Shown one piece after another: positions 33,419-45,405 of a DNA stretch of 64,000 nucleotides. The notes under the pieces are model-generated. The model ran no database searches, was not told where the DNA came from, and saw only the letters and a program-made list of their open reading frames with translations. Origin of the DNA: Pohlia nutans (lineage: Eukaryota > Streptophyta > Bryopsida > Bryales > Mniaceae); the NCBI GenBank assembly GCA_022496805.1, contig CM040090.1, forward strand, positions 18,470,001-18,534,000. The letters are read 5' to 3'. The translations under genes and the position numbers were made by a program. Positions within the stretch are counted from its first letter, which is position 1. Every line of letters begins with the position of its first letter.

Positions 33419-36400
33419 ATCAGTGCATAACCTTGCTCATGGGATATATGACATTCTTGTATCTCAATTGCACTCCAGGAGCTATTTTGGTGTTGTTTGC
33501 TGGGCCTTTCGTTCTCCTCACGATCTTCGCAATCATAAGCTTGGAGGTCAATAAGCGCAGTGCAGCCACCAAGTAAGGATTCTTTCGCAGTGGAACTCGA
33601 TCTTTAGGGTTTGTAGAAACACCCACTTACCTGCCATTTCACTGAGCTCAATTGTTGCAATAAACGTCTGGCAACCGTGTTGAAGAGTTTGTAGCCTGGG
33701 CTTCAAGCTGACAAAGTGTTCTGCAAAGTATATATATTATTCTCTCTTCAATGATATTCTACAGCCTCCCATTTTGAACGAAATTCATGAGAATTTTTTT
33801 GATCTTCGTGATTAGAATATGCACTGCTTCTTGTTCAAACCTTCGATTCAAGGCTTTTGAAACAGTACGTTCAAGTCATTCGTTTACCAAGGTTTTCAGT
33901 AAAATGAGTCTTTTGTGATTCATGAGCATGGTTACAGGAAGATCTCTCCATGGATTATGGGAATTTTCCCTTCATGATGTTGTCTAAAAGTTCTTGAAAC
34001 AGTCTAACAATCTAAGAGGTCCGCTTTTTAACTCCCGCATTACAAAACCTTCCCCGTGTGTTGGGAGAGACTCTGTGTTGGGGGTTGGTTAATAAATCTG
34101 TTTACAAGGTTGAGAGAATTACCTGGAAAAAGATTAAATGCTTAGTTTTCATGTTGTGCGATGTGGAAGCAGAAAGAAGGTGAAAGGACGGGCTCACCTG
34201 CAACAACAGCCGATGGTCACAGAAAGCTTGATGGGCATCATCTCTGTTGCAGAGCTGCTGTGGATTGTATTCTTTCTGGCCCTGTTTGTGTGGATGATGG
34301 CAAATTATATGGTCAACGACTTCAAAAGGGCAGAGGTTGAGAAATTGGAGCCTTACGAATCCGTGTAAGCCATTGGTTCTGGACGTACTTCCTACTAGCC
34401 TATCACGAAACGAAAACTTTGGTCATGAATCTCATTATTTTTGTACGTTTCAGTCACAATTTATTAATGTATGGCTTACTAAGATCTGGTGAATTTCTAT
34501 TACAGGTGGGGATTGAAACTCAAGCTCACTGGTTTGCGTCTCGGCTTCATTGGCATTGTGTGTTTGAACCTGCTGTTTCTACCCGTGGCACGTGGATCGG
34601 TTCTTCTCCGTGCCATAGACATCCCATTTGAGCATGCAACCAAATATCATGTTTGGTTGGGTCACTTCATGATGACCGTTTTCACTCTGCATGGTCTGTT
34701 CTACATGATTGCTTGGTACTCCGAAGGCCACCTCATTGAAAGGGTCGGTACATCAATCTAACTCGTAAAGAATTTAAAAGGTCACTCCATGTTTGTTTTC
34801 AAGTAGGTCATTTGGAGACTTTCTATCGTTTGATTTTGTTTAGATAATCGACGAACGTATGGATCTCTACTGATATTAAATTTGGTCCCATCTAAATTGT
34901 AATTTTCATGATATGCGCAATTGAATTGGTCATGAATCCTTGGTTGGATTATGATTTTTAGGACGGTAAAATTATTCAGGTGCAAATGTCAATGTGCAGC
35001 TTCTGGAGTGGCAATCTCATATGATAGCGAATCTGCCGGGAGTAATATCTTTACTAGCAGGCATTGCGATGTGGGTAACATCGTTCGGGTGGGTACGAAA
35101 CAAGTATTTTGAGCTTTTCTTCTACACACATCAGCTGTACATCATCTTCGTATTGTTCATGGCCTTCCATGTCGGGGACTTCATTTTCAACATGGCATTC
35201 GCCGGCCTTTTCCTCTTCACCTTCGATCGATTCTTGCGTTTCTGCCAGTCACGAAGAAGCACGGGTCTCCTTTCCACCAAGTTGCTGCCTTGTGGCACGT
35301 ATGAATTGGTCATTGCTAAACCACAAGGTTAGATACCACATGATGTATGATCTTTCAAAATCGTTTTCTGTCATGATCCGTAAGTCTTTGTAGAAGCGCA
35401 TCTAGCTTTAACTTTGGTCAACATTGAAGTGATATTGGAACCAGTGAGGTTTTTTTTTGTCAGGAGACAGTTTAGCATTTTTGCTACTTTTCCATGGCTT
35501 GAAGAGCAATCCAGGCTCCTTGGATACTCTTTTCATATTAATATTAATACACATGGTGCTACTTAGGCAATTCCTGGGTGATACCTCGGTTTAAAGAGGC
35601 TACACATCTTGACTCCATGTAGGAAATCTAGCTATTATTCCTTCTTCTTTTTCAAAAATCCTTTGTATCAATTAGCCAGCCCAAATTTTACGTAGCAATG
35701 TGGCTAAAATTAGCAACAAAAAAAACACTGAAACAAAAAAAACACTGATTGGAAATGGTATTGTGACACCACAGGTATGAAGTACCATGCACTGAGCTTT
35801 ATATTCCTCAACGTTCCGGGAATCTCTGCACTTCAATGGCACCCTTTCAGTGTTTCCTCGAGTCCTTTCGACGGTGACGACAGGTTGAAGGTGCTGATCA
35901 AGCCATACGGAGAATGGACACATCAACTGCAAGACGAGGTCATCGCTGCTGTGAAACCTGGGCCCTGCCCCTTCGCCACCAAAGCTGCAGTAGAAGGCCC
36001 CTATGGTCACGAGTCGGACTACTTTCTCCAGTAATTCACTCCCATTGCCATCCACAAGTTCCTGAATTTCAATAGTCTACTTTTGCCGAAAATCCTTTTA
36101 CTTGATGGATATGATTTTGAGACTTTTTTCTTCTCTCTGTTTCTTTCTTTTCACTAGCAGCAGATCTGTCGTTTTTCATTCCCCTCTTTGTGGAAACAGT
36201 GAATAGTGACGGAATATTGTGCCCATATTTTTGTCTTCTTGTGACCAAAACCACTCACCAGCATTGACACAACCCATGTGCCTGCGGTGGTTTCATTCCT
36301 TTTTCATTTATAGTAAGTGAAAAACAACACATTTCCTACTAGTGTTTTAATGTTAATCACAAGAGTGTGGTGTGGTTTGCAGCTACGAGACACTTATCCT

Positions 36401-37805
36401 TGTAGCAGGAGGAATTGGTGTCTCCCCCTTTGTGGCCATCCTACGTGACTTGCTCCACCGATACCGAAGAGACCAAGCCAACCTTCCATCTGACGTGACT
36501 CTCATTTGGGCTGTTCAGAAATCAGAGGAGCTTCAGTTGCTGGACTTAGTTTCCGCATCAGCAATATGCCCAGATTACAACCAAAAGTTTAACCTCCATG
36601 TACATGCCTATGTCACTCGGGAAACGGAACCTAAAACCCTAGAACAGAATCCTGACCACTTCCAAAAACCCCGGATTCTTTCCTCCCTAACTAATGTAGA
36701 GGCTTCCAAACGGCCCATGTCGGTATTAGTAGGCACTGGCAGCAACTTCTGGGTCGGTGCAAGTTTGCTGGCTTCATTGCTGGGCTATGTCCTGATCTCC
36801 ATTTTGGTCAGCTCTTACGTTGTCGAGCCCAAGGAAAAGAAAGGTTTGGATGCTCCAGAGTTTGGCTCTGGTATGCCTCTTTGGATCAAGGGGCTTTTCA
36901 ATTTTATGAGCATGATTTTAGCAGTGGTGGTCTTCGGAGGTGCTGTTATTGCGTTGTGGTCCTTCTTTGCAAGGGCCGCAGTTTCAGACGACGAAGTGAC
37001 TCAAACGTTGCTGGATTCTGATGATGATGGCACAACGCTTGCTAATGAGAGTGGTGATCGGTTGGTGCATCCTTCCAACACGCAGTTTGGTCACAGGCCT
37101 AACTTACGAGGTATCTCAACTTTTTACTCACATCAAATTCTACGTTTACATGCCCTTTTCTCTTCGTATTAGTTGGCACAAATGGTGATTTATAACATCG
37201 TCAAATTCAGATATACAGTCTTCGTTTGTTGCAATGGTTTAATGTCAATCACTAATCCTGAAAAGAGGTTACATCATTGAAGTGTTTTGCAACTCAACTT
37301 TACTAATATTTCCTTGCATCAAATTCTACTTTTACAGGACATCATGCTCAAGATTTAGTTGATTAATAACATTATCAAATTCAGATAGAACTTACAGTTA
37401 TGAATCCTTTTTTGCAATGGTTTAGTATCAATCACTAATCCTGAAAAGTGGTTACATCATTGAATGATTTTGCAACTGGTTTCCTTTACAGCATAATTAG
37501 CTTTTGTTTTGTGATGAGTTATGACAGTTCTTGACCTCAGCATGTTTAGTAAGCATAGAGGATTGCGTAACCTGTGGATTTGAAATATAGGAATTCCTTT
37601 CTAACTTATGAAAATCTACTTTGATTCAGAGCTTTTTGAAGGATGTGCAAAGCGACAACGCCCTGGAACAAATGCAGGTGTGCTCATATGTGGCCCAGAG
37701 ACCCTGCAGACTAGTGTTGCTGAGCTTTGCCGGAGCTTCAACACAATCGACTACAACCCCCACAAAGTCGCCTTTAGTTACCACTCAGTCAGTTTTGATC
37801 TCTAA
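32766..37805 (+). CDS. FRO: Ferric-chelate reductase (ferric reduction oxidase family)
   Basis: Membrane flavocytochrome that moves electrons from NAD(P)H through FAD and two haems to Fe(III)-chelates (or Cu) outside the membrane, for metal uptake. Exons: 32766-32807, 33116-33307, 33424-33572, 34173-34364, 34506-34743, 35000-35327, 35775-36030, 36383-37110, 37630-37805, giving 766 residues (family about 700-750). Membrane segments fill the first half. The haem pairs are His240/His254 ([19 protein letters not shown]13H) and His315/His328 ([22 protein letters not shown]12H). HPFSVSS near 403-409 binds [13 protein letters not shown] near 473-482 and LICGPE near 727-732 belong to the NADPH-binding lobe. 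Two extra membrane segments interrupt that lobe, as in plant FROs. The donor after exon 2 (GTCAAT) is weak but is the only one keeping phase. Introns 1 and 7 each hold a CACTA-type MITE; intron 2 holds a TA microsatellite; intron 8 a duplication. Confidence 0.93.
32840..33035 (+). mobile_element. CACTA-type MITE, copy 2 (FRO intron 1)
   Basis: A 196-bp element flanked by the 3-bp duplication TCT (32837-32839, 33036-33038). The left tip is slightly degraded (CACGGAAGGAAATGTGTCG); the right tip is CTGCTACTAGTG. Same orientation as copy 1. Confidence 0.85.
33326..33417. repeat. TA dinucleotide microsatellite in FRO intron 2
   Basis: About 45 TA units with a few TACATA interruptions fill most of the intron between the exon ending at 33307 and the one starting at 33424. 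Confidence 0.95.
36152..36344 (-). mobile_element. CACTA-type MITE, copy 3 (FRO intron 7)
   Basis: A 193-bp inverted copy of 30483-30675 with tips CACTAGCAGCAGATCTGTCG and TTTCCTACTAGTG, flanked by TTT on both sides (36149-36151, 36345-36347). Confidence 0.85.
37125..37485 (+). repeat. Tandem duplication within FRO intron 8
   Basis: Two ~180-bp units share CATCAAATTCTAC.TTTACA, TTGCAATGGTTTA, TCAATCACTAATCCTGAAAA and GGTTACATCATTGAA. They diverge by scattered substitutions and small indels. Confidence 0.75.
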
Positions 37806-38243
37806 TTTGAGGACGGCATTAATTGATATTACTAGCTCTACCTCTATTGTACAGTACACTTAATATTGACAGATTCGTGGAGTTTAGTTTCAGTATTGAT
37901 GAAACATACTCCACAGGGCTGTAAATACTAAGCCCATCATATGTACTAGTTGGAAAATACCTTGTACTTAAATGTTGAGAGAAACTCAAGATTCAACAGA
38001 ATCTTTTGGACTCAACATGAAGTGATGAATTCGCTTGTCCTTTATTGGACAGTGGTACTTAGAGAGTAATTCGGTAACTGTGCCACCATTTGGGAGTCAC
38101 CCTATCTGTGCCACTATGTACATATCAAAATTATAAATTCAATAGTTCACAAAATTGCACAAATAGTTACATGATACTCATACGGTGATTTCCCTTAGTC
38201 ATTGAGTTATCCAAAAACAAAACTCATTTTCCTGAAGCGGAGC
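37806..38243. other. FRO 3' flank
   Basis: AT-rich sequence that probably includes the FRO 3' UTR; no other feature seen. Confidence 0.45.
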
Positions 38244-38788
38244 TTAACCCTTTAACGTCCCGATTCAACACTGTTTTCAAAGATTTGTTATAAAATGGTT
38301 GATGAAAAACGAAAATGGAGTTGATGTACAAAACAAAGTTGTAAATGTCAATGTGTAGATAACATCCGTACGGTTGGATTCATCATATTTATTATTAATA
38401 TTTTGAAAGTAATTTTGCAAGGTTTTCTCTTGAAATTCAATTAAAAATCCAAAATTAACACAAAAAAATTTTAAAATTTTGTAATGAAATTAGAATGACA
38501 TGCACTACAAGATGGTATGGTTTCCATTATTTGATTCTACTTACTATGGAAAATCATATTTAAGGTCTTTCTTTTTGAACTAAGATTGAAACTTGACATT
38601 AATCACTTTTGTGATTTTTCAAAAATTCACATTATCTTATTTGGAAGATCCATACCGTACAAATGGTATTCAACTAGCACAAGAATGAAAAAAAAAAATG
38701 GATGAAAAACATCCAGTAACTAGAGAAATCGAGCTGCTGAAATTCATCCGGCGTCCAGATTCTGAACGGCGGCGCCCTAAAGGGTTAA
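38244..38788. mobile_element. TTAA-bounded element (piggyBac-like), intact empty-site copy
   Basis: A 545-bp element starts TTAACCCTTTAACGTCCCG and ends GCGCCCTAAAGGGTTAA. Its interior matches the sequences flanking the Tc1-like element (4690-4778 joined to 8350-9000). It keeps the uninterrupted GAGTTGATGTACAAAACAAA with a single TA where the other copy is split. Confidence 0.75.
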
Positions 38789-38883
38789 GTGAAGTTCATT
38801 TTCTATAATTATAATTTCTGAAAATCATTGTTCATGAATAGTTTCCATGGCTCTTGGCTTTGGAGAACAACTGAGAACTCTCT

Positions 38884-39431
38884 TTAACCCCTAAGTGACG
38901 GATCAACCATTTTATGGTCTCTGCCCTTTTTTATGGGCTGCCCGAAATAGAAAATAAAAATTTATAGAAAATAAAAAATAATTTAAAATAGGTAATCAAG
39001 TCTACTTCCCAACCCAATTTGAATCATTTCAATCCAAGTTAAACTCCATCCGGGAGAAATTTTCAAAGAAAAACACTTCTACATTGTCTAGTGTTAGAAA
39101 ACTTACTATTTGGGGAAAGTAATGATGTTCTCTCCGTTGAAAATTTTGCAATTTTAGATTTTAGAATAGAATGTCTAGTTTTAACAAATCATACAAAATT
39201 TCAAATTCTAAAAATAAAATTTGTGATTCTTATAAATATTTGAAGTTAAATGCTTCTAAATTCATTATGAGATGACAAAAAGCTATTTTTTGATATTTGA
39301 CCATATGGAAAATTACTAAACATCAAGCTTCTCATTTTCTCTTTTGGACCAAACTTCATCAAAGTTGAAGAAGTAATTTTTTATAACACATTTATGTTTT
39401 GCCCTTACCCCCTCCGTCATTTAGGGGTTAA
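38884..39431. mobile_element. TTAA-bounded element (piggyBac-like), copy 2
   Basis: A 548-bp inverted relative of 3885-4434, starting TTAACCCCTAAGTGACGG and ending CATTTAGGGGTTAA. It begins only 95 bp after the previous TTAA element. No coding potential. Confidence 0.65.
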
Positions 39432-39698
39432 GCATTGGGAAGGTCATGAGTTATACACCTCCTGATGGTGCAGGGCCTTGTTTTAGATTATTCTCCAACT
39501 CACCATAAACTAAATTTACAATCTTTTTGAACTCAAAACGAGTCTAAGGTGAGTTTAAGGTTTTTTTTTTTTGCTTTGAGACACTCTTTGCGGTTAACTC
39601 TATTGATTTGTGAAGTTTTTAATATAAACTCCAATGTCTCCAATTGTTTCTTGGACATCATAACATTCAGTTGTCTTTGAGCGTGCTGCCCTCCTTTG

Positions 39699-39772
39699 CA
39701 TGGAATGATGTGGAATATCCCACATCATTTCATCCTTCCAACGAAATGATGTGGGATATTCCACATTCCATT
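39699..39772. repeat. Perfect-arm hairpin
   Basis: Arms of about 31 bp (ATGGAATGATGTGGAATATC with its inverse ending ATTCCACATTCCAT) enclose a loop of about 10 bases. No coding content. Confidence 0.75.
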
Positions 39773-39831
39773 AGTAGCTATGGGGGCACGTGGCATCAAG
39801 CAAGAGCAAGCAACCATGGTGCACAGTAATC

Positions 39832-39972
39832 GAAAGCACAATTCAACAATGTTTTTTCATTGTTTATTTGATTGATTCTCAACTCAATAGTGTTTCGTCA
39901 TTGAAAGCACAATTCAACAGTGTTTTTTCATTGTTTATTTGATTGATTCTCACTCAATAGTGTTTCGTCATT
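39832..39972. repeat. 70/71-bp tandem duplication
   Basis: Two almost identical units, each starting GAAAGCACAATTCAACA and ending AATAGTGTTTCGTCATT, with a third partial TTGTTTATTTGATT after them. The near identity suggests a recent slippage event. Confidence 0.85.
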
Positions 39973-39989
39973 GTTTATTTGATTCAATA

Positions 39990-42200
39990 ATTCTTTCAAT
40001 TAGAAATCACTGGTCACTCTATATATAAAGGTGGATGAAACTTAAAAGGCAGTCTCTTTGAAGGCTACTGAATGTTATGATGGGGAGGATATACCAAAGA
40101 AAAAAAATTGTTATCCATAGGCAAAGACCATCAAGGGTTAAAAAGCTTGTTGAGGGTAGTTTACGTATTCTACTTATTAAGCCACATGGACCAAGATAGC
40201 AAGTACTATCGTAGTACATGATTGGTTTTTGCACTAATTACATAATTTTAATAAGGGCCGAAATATTAGGAATTTTTTCCACTTTCGAAAGAAGAAAATT
40301 TTAAGAAAGTAGGAGTGCCGAATATACTTTTAGAAAATTAATCAAATATTGGGTACTCTATGTATGAATTCAATCATGTACTATGATATACTTGAAACTT
40401 CTTTTGATTAAATTTTAGCTTTTGAGTTATACATAGAATATATTTGAGTCACTTAAGGGTGATTTTTGACAAGGATCATAATATAGGAGTGTCTATTGGA
40501 TGTGTTTTTTGATTTAGTAACCAATTTTTTTGGTTTTACTTGACAATGTACAATGATTTCATACAAAATTGGCAAAAAATTCCACTTATTCAAACAAAAG
40601 ATTGTGAATTATAAAATACAATGATAAGAAATTTCCACTTATTGTACATGAAAGAAGAAAAGCTAAACCAAAATAAATAAATAAAACTAGAATTCAATCC
40701 AAGGTTATTACAATAATTGTACATATATTGACTACTAAATTTAAAAAATTGAGTTATCATTTGACTATAAAAGAGTTGATTTACAAAGAACTATAGATCT
40801 AAAGAGCGAAAAGAAATTTGATTACATATAAACCAATTTTTAATTGAGTATAATTGAAAATTTTGAAAAATTAATATTAAATGTGTGACAAATTTTATTT
40901 ATTCCTATATGGCTACTTCTTGTTTTTCATCCTTCTTACATCAAGACATGCTAAGATTTAATTTCAATCTTTTCAAATATAGATGTCATGTTTATAGCCT
41001 TGGAAGTGGTCCTTTGTCCAATGGACATCGAACCAAAGGTGGGCCAAACAAACACTATTCATATTGGCCTTGAAAAGGTGACCAAATTTCCTAATTCTAA
41101 TAGAACCTTGGAATTTGTAGTGGTGTATATATTTGTAGCTTTACTACTAAGAACTTCATATTATGGTTAGGTTCATTGGGTGGAAGATCCTGCTGGTGCT
41201 TTCCAAACCCCCCGTATGAAAAATGCCTCCATATAATCACCTTGACCATAGGAAATTCCCCCCATGATGGAAAAGATTATAATTACTAGTATTATCATGT
41301 AAAAACTCTTAAACCAATCTACCTTTACTACAAACCATGTTTTTATTCAAATTTTGAGACATGTTTGAAATGAAGATTGCGAATTGTAAATTGAAATTTG
41401 ATGTTGAAAATGAGCCTTATAATTTTCAAAGTGAAATTGCACATGGAATAATACAATCTTTTTTTTTCTTTTTATATTAATAAATTATAAATTTCCTAGC
41501 AATTGTTATTTTGAGTTCGGATATATTATTGCATTTTCGAGACACAAACACAAAATCCCTCGGTTGTGAGATTCAATTTGAGTTTCTTTCTTTGTTGAGC
41601 CCCATGGTTTTGATATAAAATCAATGTCGTTGGCGTTTACCACATTCAATCCTTGATTTATCTCTTGTTTAGTCCCGCGAGGTTAAATAAGAGCAATTTG
41701 TGACAAAGCTGACAACCGAGGCATATTCCAAGGTTGATACAAAGGCAGGGCCTTGAAACCAGACACATTTTGCTTTTGAGTGCTATAGATTAGAGTTTTG
41801 GTGAGAGCTTCCTTGTGTGTGATTATAGGCACTCGCCTACAATTCTTCTTCTTGTCTCATTTCTTCAATTTTAGCATTCATTTGGTCTTAGTGCAACCAT
41901 AGAATTAGAGTCTCACAATTGGCATATCATCCTTAGTACCATCACGTTAGACTACGACACCATGCATATGACTAGTGAAAAATCCAACAAACTCCGCATC
42001 CGTTTTTTTGCGCCATCTCCAAGAATAGATGCTTGCAAATGATGAATCCATTCATCATCGTGGGAATGTCACCACATCAAAAAAGATGTCGCAAGAGGAG
42101 CAACGACAACTTCCAACAATTCCAAGTGTGCATGGTCATAATTTTCATGAAGTGCTCACAATAAGAGAAGAGATTACTCTGCCATTGACATCAATCCCAA
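39990..42200. other. AT-rich gene desert
   Basis: No gene, LTR or clear inverted repeat recognised. Short open frames are consistent with chance in AT-rich sequence. Confidence 0.5.
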
Positions 42201-42207
42201 GGGTCTA

Positions 42208-42332
42208 GAAAAGTGCCGCATTATGTACGCCAAACCCATTATAATTGGAGCATTGGCAAGTCTGAACATAAGAAAGTACCACATTTTGTACGCACAATTT
42301 ATTACAACTGGACCACTGGCAAGCCTAAGAAA
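42208..42332. repeat. Short tandem duplication, ~67-bp period
   Basis: Two diverged units: AAAGTGCCGCATTATGTACGC...GGAGCATTGGCAAG and AAAGTACCACATTTTGTACGC...GGACCACTGGCAAG. Confidence 0.6.
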
Positions 42333-42762
42333 TTTTGTTGTACATGAATATTGTTGATAAATGTATCTAAACGCATACATTGTTTAGTTTGTCATAACGG
42401 GACTCTTTGGAGAAATCCCTTGATATAGATTAAATAATTATTATGTACAATTTAGTTGAAAGCTAATTCAAAGATTGTAAGATGGTCACCCAAGAAGTTC
42501 TAATAGAGGTAGTGTACATGGATTTAGAGCATCATATATTGAACTAGCAATGACAACATGGTTGCTTGCTCTTCCTCTTCTATAAGATTATCAGTTCTTT
42601 AATCACATTGTCTATATCCAAAATTTGTTAGGGGCGCATTTATCAACTAATGTGAGTGATGTGGTTTGCCTTTCTACTCACCTTCATAACATTCTTAACC
42701 AGCCTCTTTACGCCATGCCCAACAATAACAAGTGACCCTACCATTTATTCTATGAGTGCCCC

Positions 42763-43069
42763 CATTAGGAGAAATCTGGGGTCACAACGGGGCCTTTGCC
42801 TTTGGCATGTGCTGAAAATTTGAGGCAAAACCGTGCACTTTACACGTTGCCACTAATGGTGGCACCGTGGTGCCAGTAGTGCAGTTCTGTGGGTCAAGCC
42901 GATCGATGCTGCCAACACTGGCAACACTGCCAGCACTGCGGCTTCCGACGATGTCAGCGGGCAGCGACCTGCACCAATGGGTTCACATGGAGAGGGGTAG
43001 TTGGGCAGCCGGTTCACCTAACACGGGTTGTCTTAGAGGGCCCCTTTAGAACCCAGATTTCTCCTAATG
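42763..43069. mobile_element. MITE with a GC-rich core
   Basis: Inverted ends CATTAGGAGAAATCTGGG and CCCAGATTTCTCCTAATG, with GGGGCC / GGCCCC just inside. The core (about 42790-43045) is GC-rich (GTGGCACCGTGGTGCC, GCCAACACTGGCAACACTGC) in a strongly AT-rich neighbourhood, so the whole unit looks imported. No protein was recognised. Confidence 0.65.
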
Positions 43070-44136
43070 ATTCATTCTTGCTTATGCCCATCCTTACATA
43101 TACTAGTACTTTGCAAACACGCTCGAGAAGAATATCAATTACCCATTTAAAAAATAATACAATTTTTATAATCTTAAAATCTTGTTCATTATGTTATTGT
43201 TTCTCTCTATCATGACATGTTCCAAGGATAGCCCTAACTTCAACTAAAAAAACATGGAATGATGACAAAATATTGACTTGTCACACATTGATTCATTTAG
43301 TCATTCATTGAAATTACAAGTATCATAATAGAAGACATGATGAATGATTGTGGAGTGATAAATATAATTATGGATATCAAAAACAAAAACATTTACCAGT
43401 ATTACTATTGTGAAATGACACCTAATCCCAATGATTTCAAAACAATTAAAAAGGAGGCACCTTTTTTGGAAACAGGTGAACCATTTTATAACCAATTTTT
43501 TTCCACTACTTGAAACTAGTTTCAAAGATTCAAATATTCTTCTCTATTCCTCTCTCTATTATTTGCAATGGCGTCAAGAAGTTGTTTTCAATTATTTTCT
43601 CTTATTGCATCATCGTGTATATTCATTAGGCTTTTGTTCATTTAAGTTTACAAACGTCTAAAAGACTAAGCAATCAAATAGTGTTTGTTTGTTGGTCAAA
43701 CCTAATTTTGACCTTGAATATGAATTTTCTTGCAAACTCACGTAACTTAAAAGCAAAGTTTATCGGGTCTAGTTTGCACTCTACTTTTTAAATCCTAAAA
43801 ATTTCAAGTATTGAATATTTTATTGCTATTGCAACCTTTGTATTAATTAGTAAATTTCAAAGTTTAAATTACACTACAAAAGATGTTTACCTTTTGAATT
43901 TCAAAATTTTATCAAAAACTTTTGTGGCCGGTTTATCATGTGATTCTCCATTGTAACTTGCACTTGTTCCAAAATAGTTATATTTTAAGAAGCTTTTTTA
44001 AAAATAATTTAAATTTTGAAGTATTTGACTTAAATTTTTGTAAAGAATTTATTTTAAATTTAAAATATCTGAAAACTTCAATAATAGTAAACAAATAATT
44101 TCACGCATGGAAACATTACTAAATCTATTTTGATGA
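43070..44136. other. AT-rich gene desert
   Basis: Nothing recognised on either strand. Confidence 0.5.
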
Positions 44137-44591
44137 AAACACCCAATTCCCTAATTTTGCACTTGGCCAAGTGCACTCATTTCATGAGCAAACTTGGCTT
44201 TAAAAAAATTTGTTTGAAATTTTTTGTAAAAAACAAGGATTTTTGTCTTTCTACAATCTCTTCATTGTAAATAAACAATTATTTATTTTATTTTATATCC
44301 TTATCTTTATCTTTTATCTTTATCTTTATCTTTTCTTTTTCTTTTATCTTGTTTTAAAAAAAATCTTCTTTCTTGTCTTCCTCTTGTCTTCCTTCTTCTT
44401 TTTCTTCTAGTCTTCCACTTGTCTTCCTTTTTTTTCTTCACCTTGCCATTTTTGGAGTTTAAATGATAATTTTTTTTAAAAGAAATAAAAATCAGGGAGC
44501 AGGCTGAATCCATTACAGGCCCGGAAGAAAAAAAAAAAAAAAAAAAGTTTTTTTTTTTTTTTTTTTTTTTTTCGGTTATTCCGGGCAGGGA

Positions 44592-44611
44592 GGGTCCGCG
44601 CGCGCGGACCC
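44592..44611. repeat. 20-bp perfect palindrome with alternating CG core, copy 1
   Basis: GGGTCCGCGCGCGCGGACCC, self-complementary, followed by the A/T homopolymer section. An identical copy is at 45292-45311. Confidence 0.95.
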
Positions 44612-45291
44612 TACTCTTTTTTTGATCCACTCTCCTTCCCTCACTCCCCCCTCTCCCCTAAGGTAGGAAAACCAAAAACGGTTAATGCCCTCAAGGCGTG
44701 CACTAGAGTTTTTAAAAGCAGGGAGGTGGAAGACCGAAAATGGAGAATTTTTGCATGACGAGGATTCCAAAAATTTACTAAAAATTGCTAATTTTTTTGG
44801 AATCTTGTGTGCGGTTTTCTGTGATATTAGTTAACCGTTTTTGGTGCTTTCATGTGTAGAAAAGGAAGAGTCTAGTATACAAGAAGGGGGTTTGACAAAC
44901 TTCCCACTTTGAGAAATTGTAGATAATTATTTACGGGGAATAAAAATACGAAACAACTTGCATTCTTCATCATTTCTTCTTCTTCATCTCAAAAAAATTT
45001 CACATAATTTCTAACTCCATTCCTTCTAGTCAAATCACCTTATTTTCACCGTTTTTGGTTTTCTTACCTTATATAAACCCTCTCTCACTCTCCCTCCCTC
45101 ACACTCTCCTTCCTCCCCTTTTCCTCTCTTGTTCTTCTTCCTTTCTTCCTTCTTCCTTCTCCTCAATGTAAAAGAAGAAGAGAGAGGAGGAAAGAAGAGT
45201 GAGGGAGGGAGAATGAGGGAGGGTTTATAAAGGGGAGAGGGGAAAAAAAAGAAAGGAGAGGAGGGAAGGAGAGTGGATCAAAAAAAGAGTA

Positions 45292-45311
45292 GGGTCCGCG
45301 CGCGCGGACCC
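45292..45311. repeat. 20-bp perfect palindrome, copy 2
   Basis: Identical to 44592-44611, placed symmetrically in the other arm of the giant inverted repeat. Confidence 0.95.
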
Positions 45312-45328
45312 TCTGCCCGGAATAACCG

Positions 45329-45329
45329 G

Positions 45330-45380
<51 letters not shown>

Positions 45381-45405
45381 TTTTTTTTTTTTTTTTCGTT
45401 TTTTT
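45329..45405. repeat. Homopolymer A then T tract
   Basis: Roughly fifty consecutive A followed by a run of T. The opposite arm has the matching A/T section at 44527-44571 with different lengths. Confidence 0.9.

Noticed and set aside
33058..33576. Continuous frame through the TA repeat in FRO (runs of Tyr-Ile)
   Set aside because: The repeat is intronic; splicing 33307 to 33424 gives the conserved FRO sequence, and the Tyr-Ile run is a translation of TA dinucleotides.
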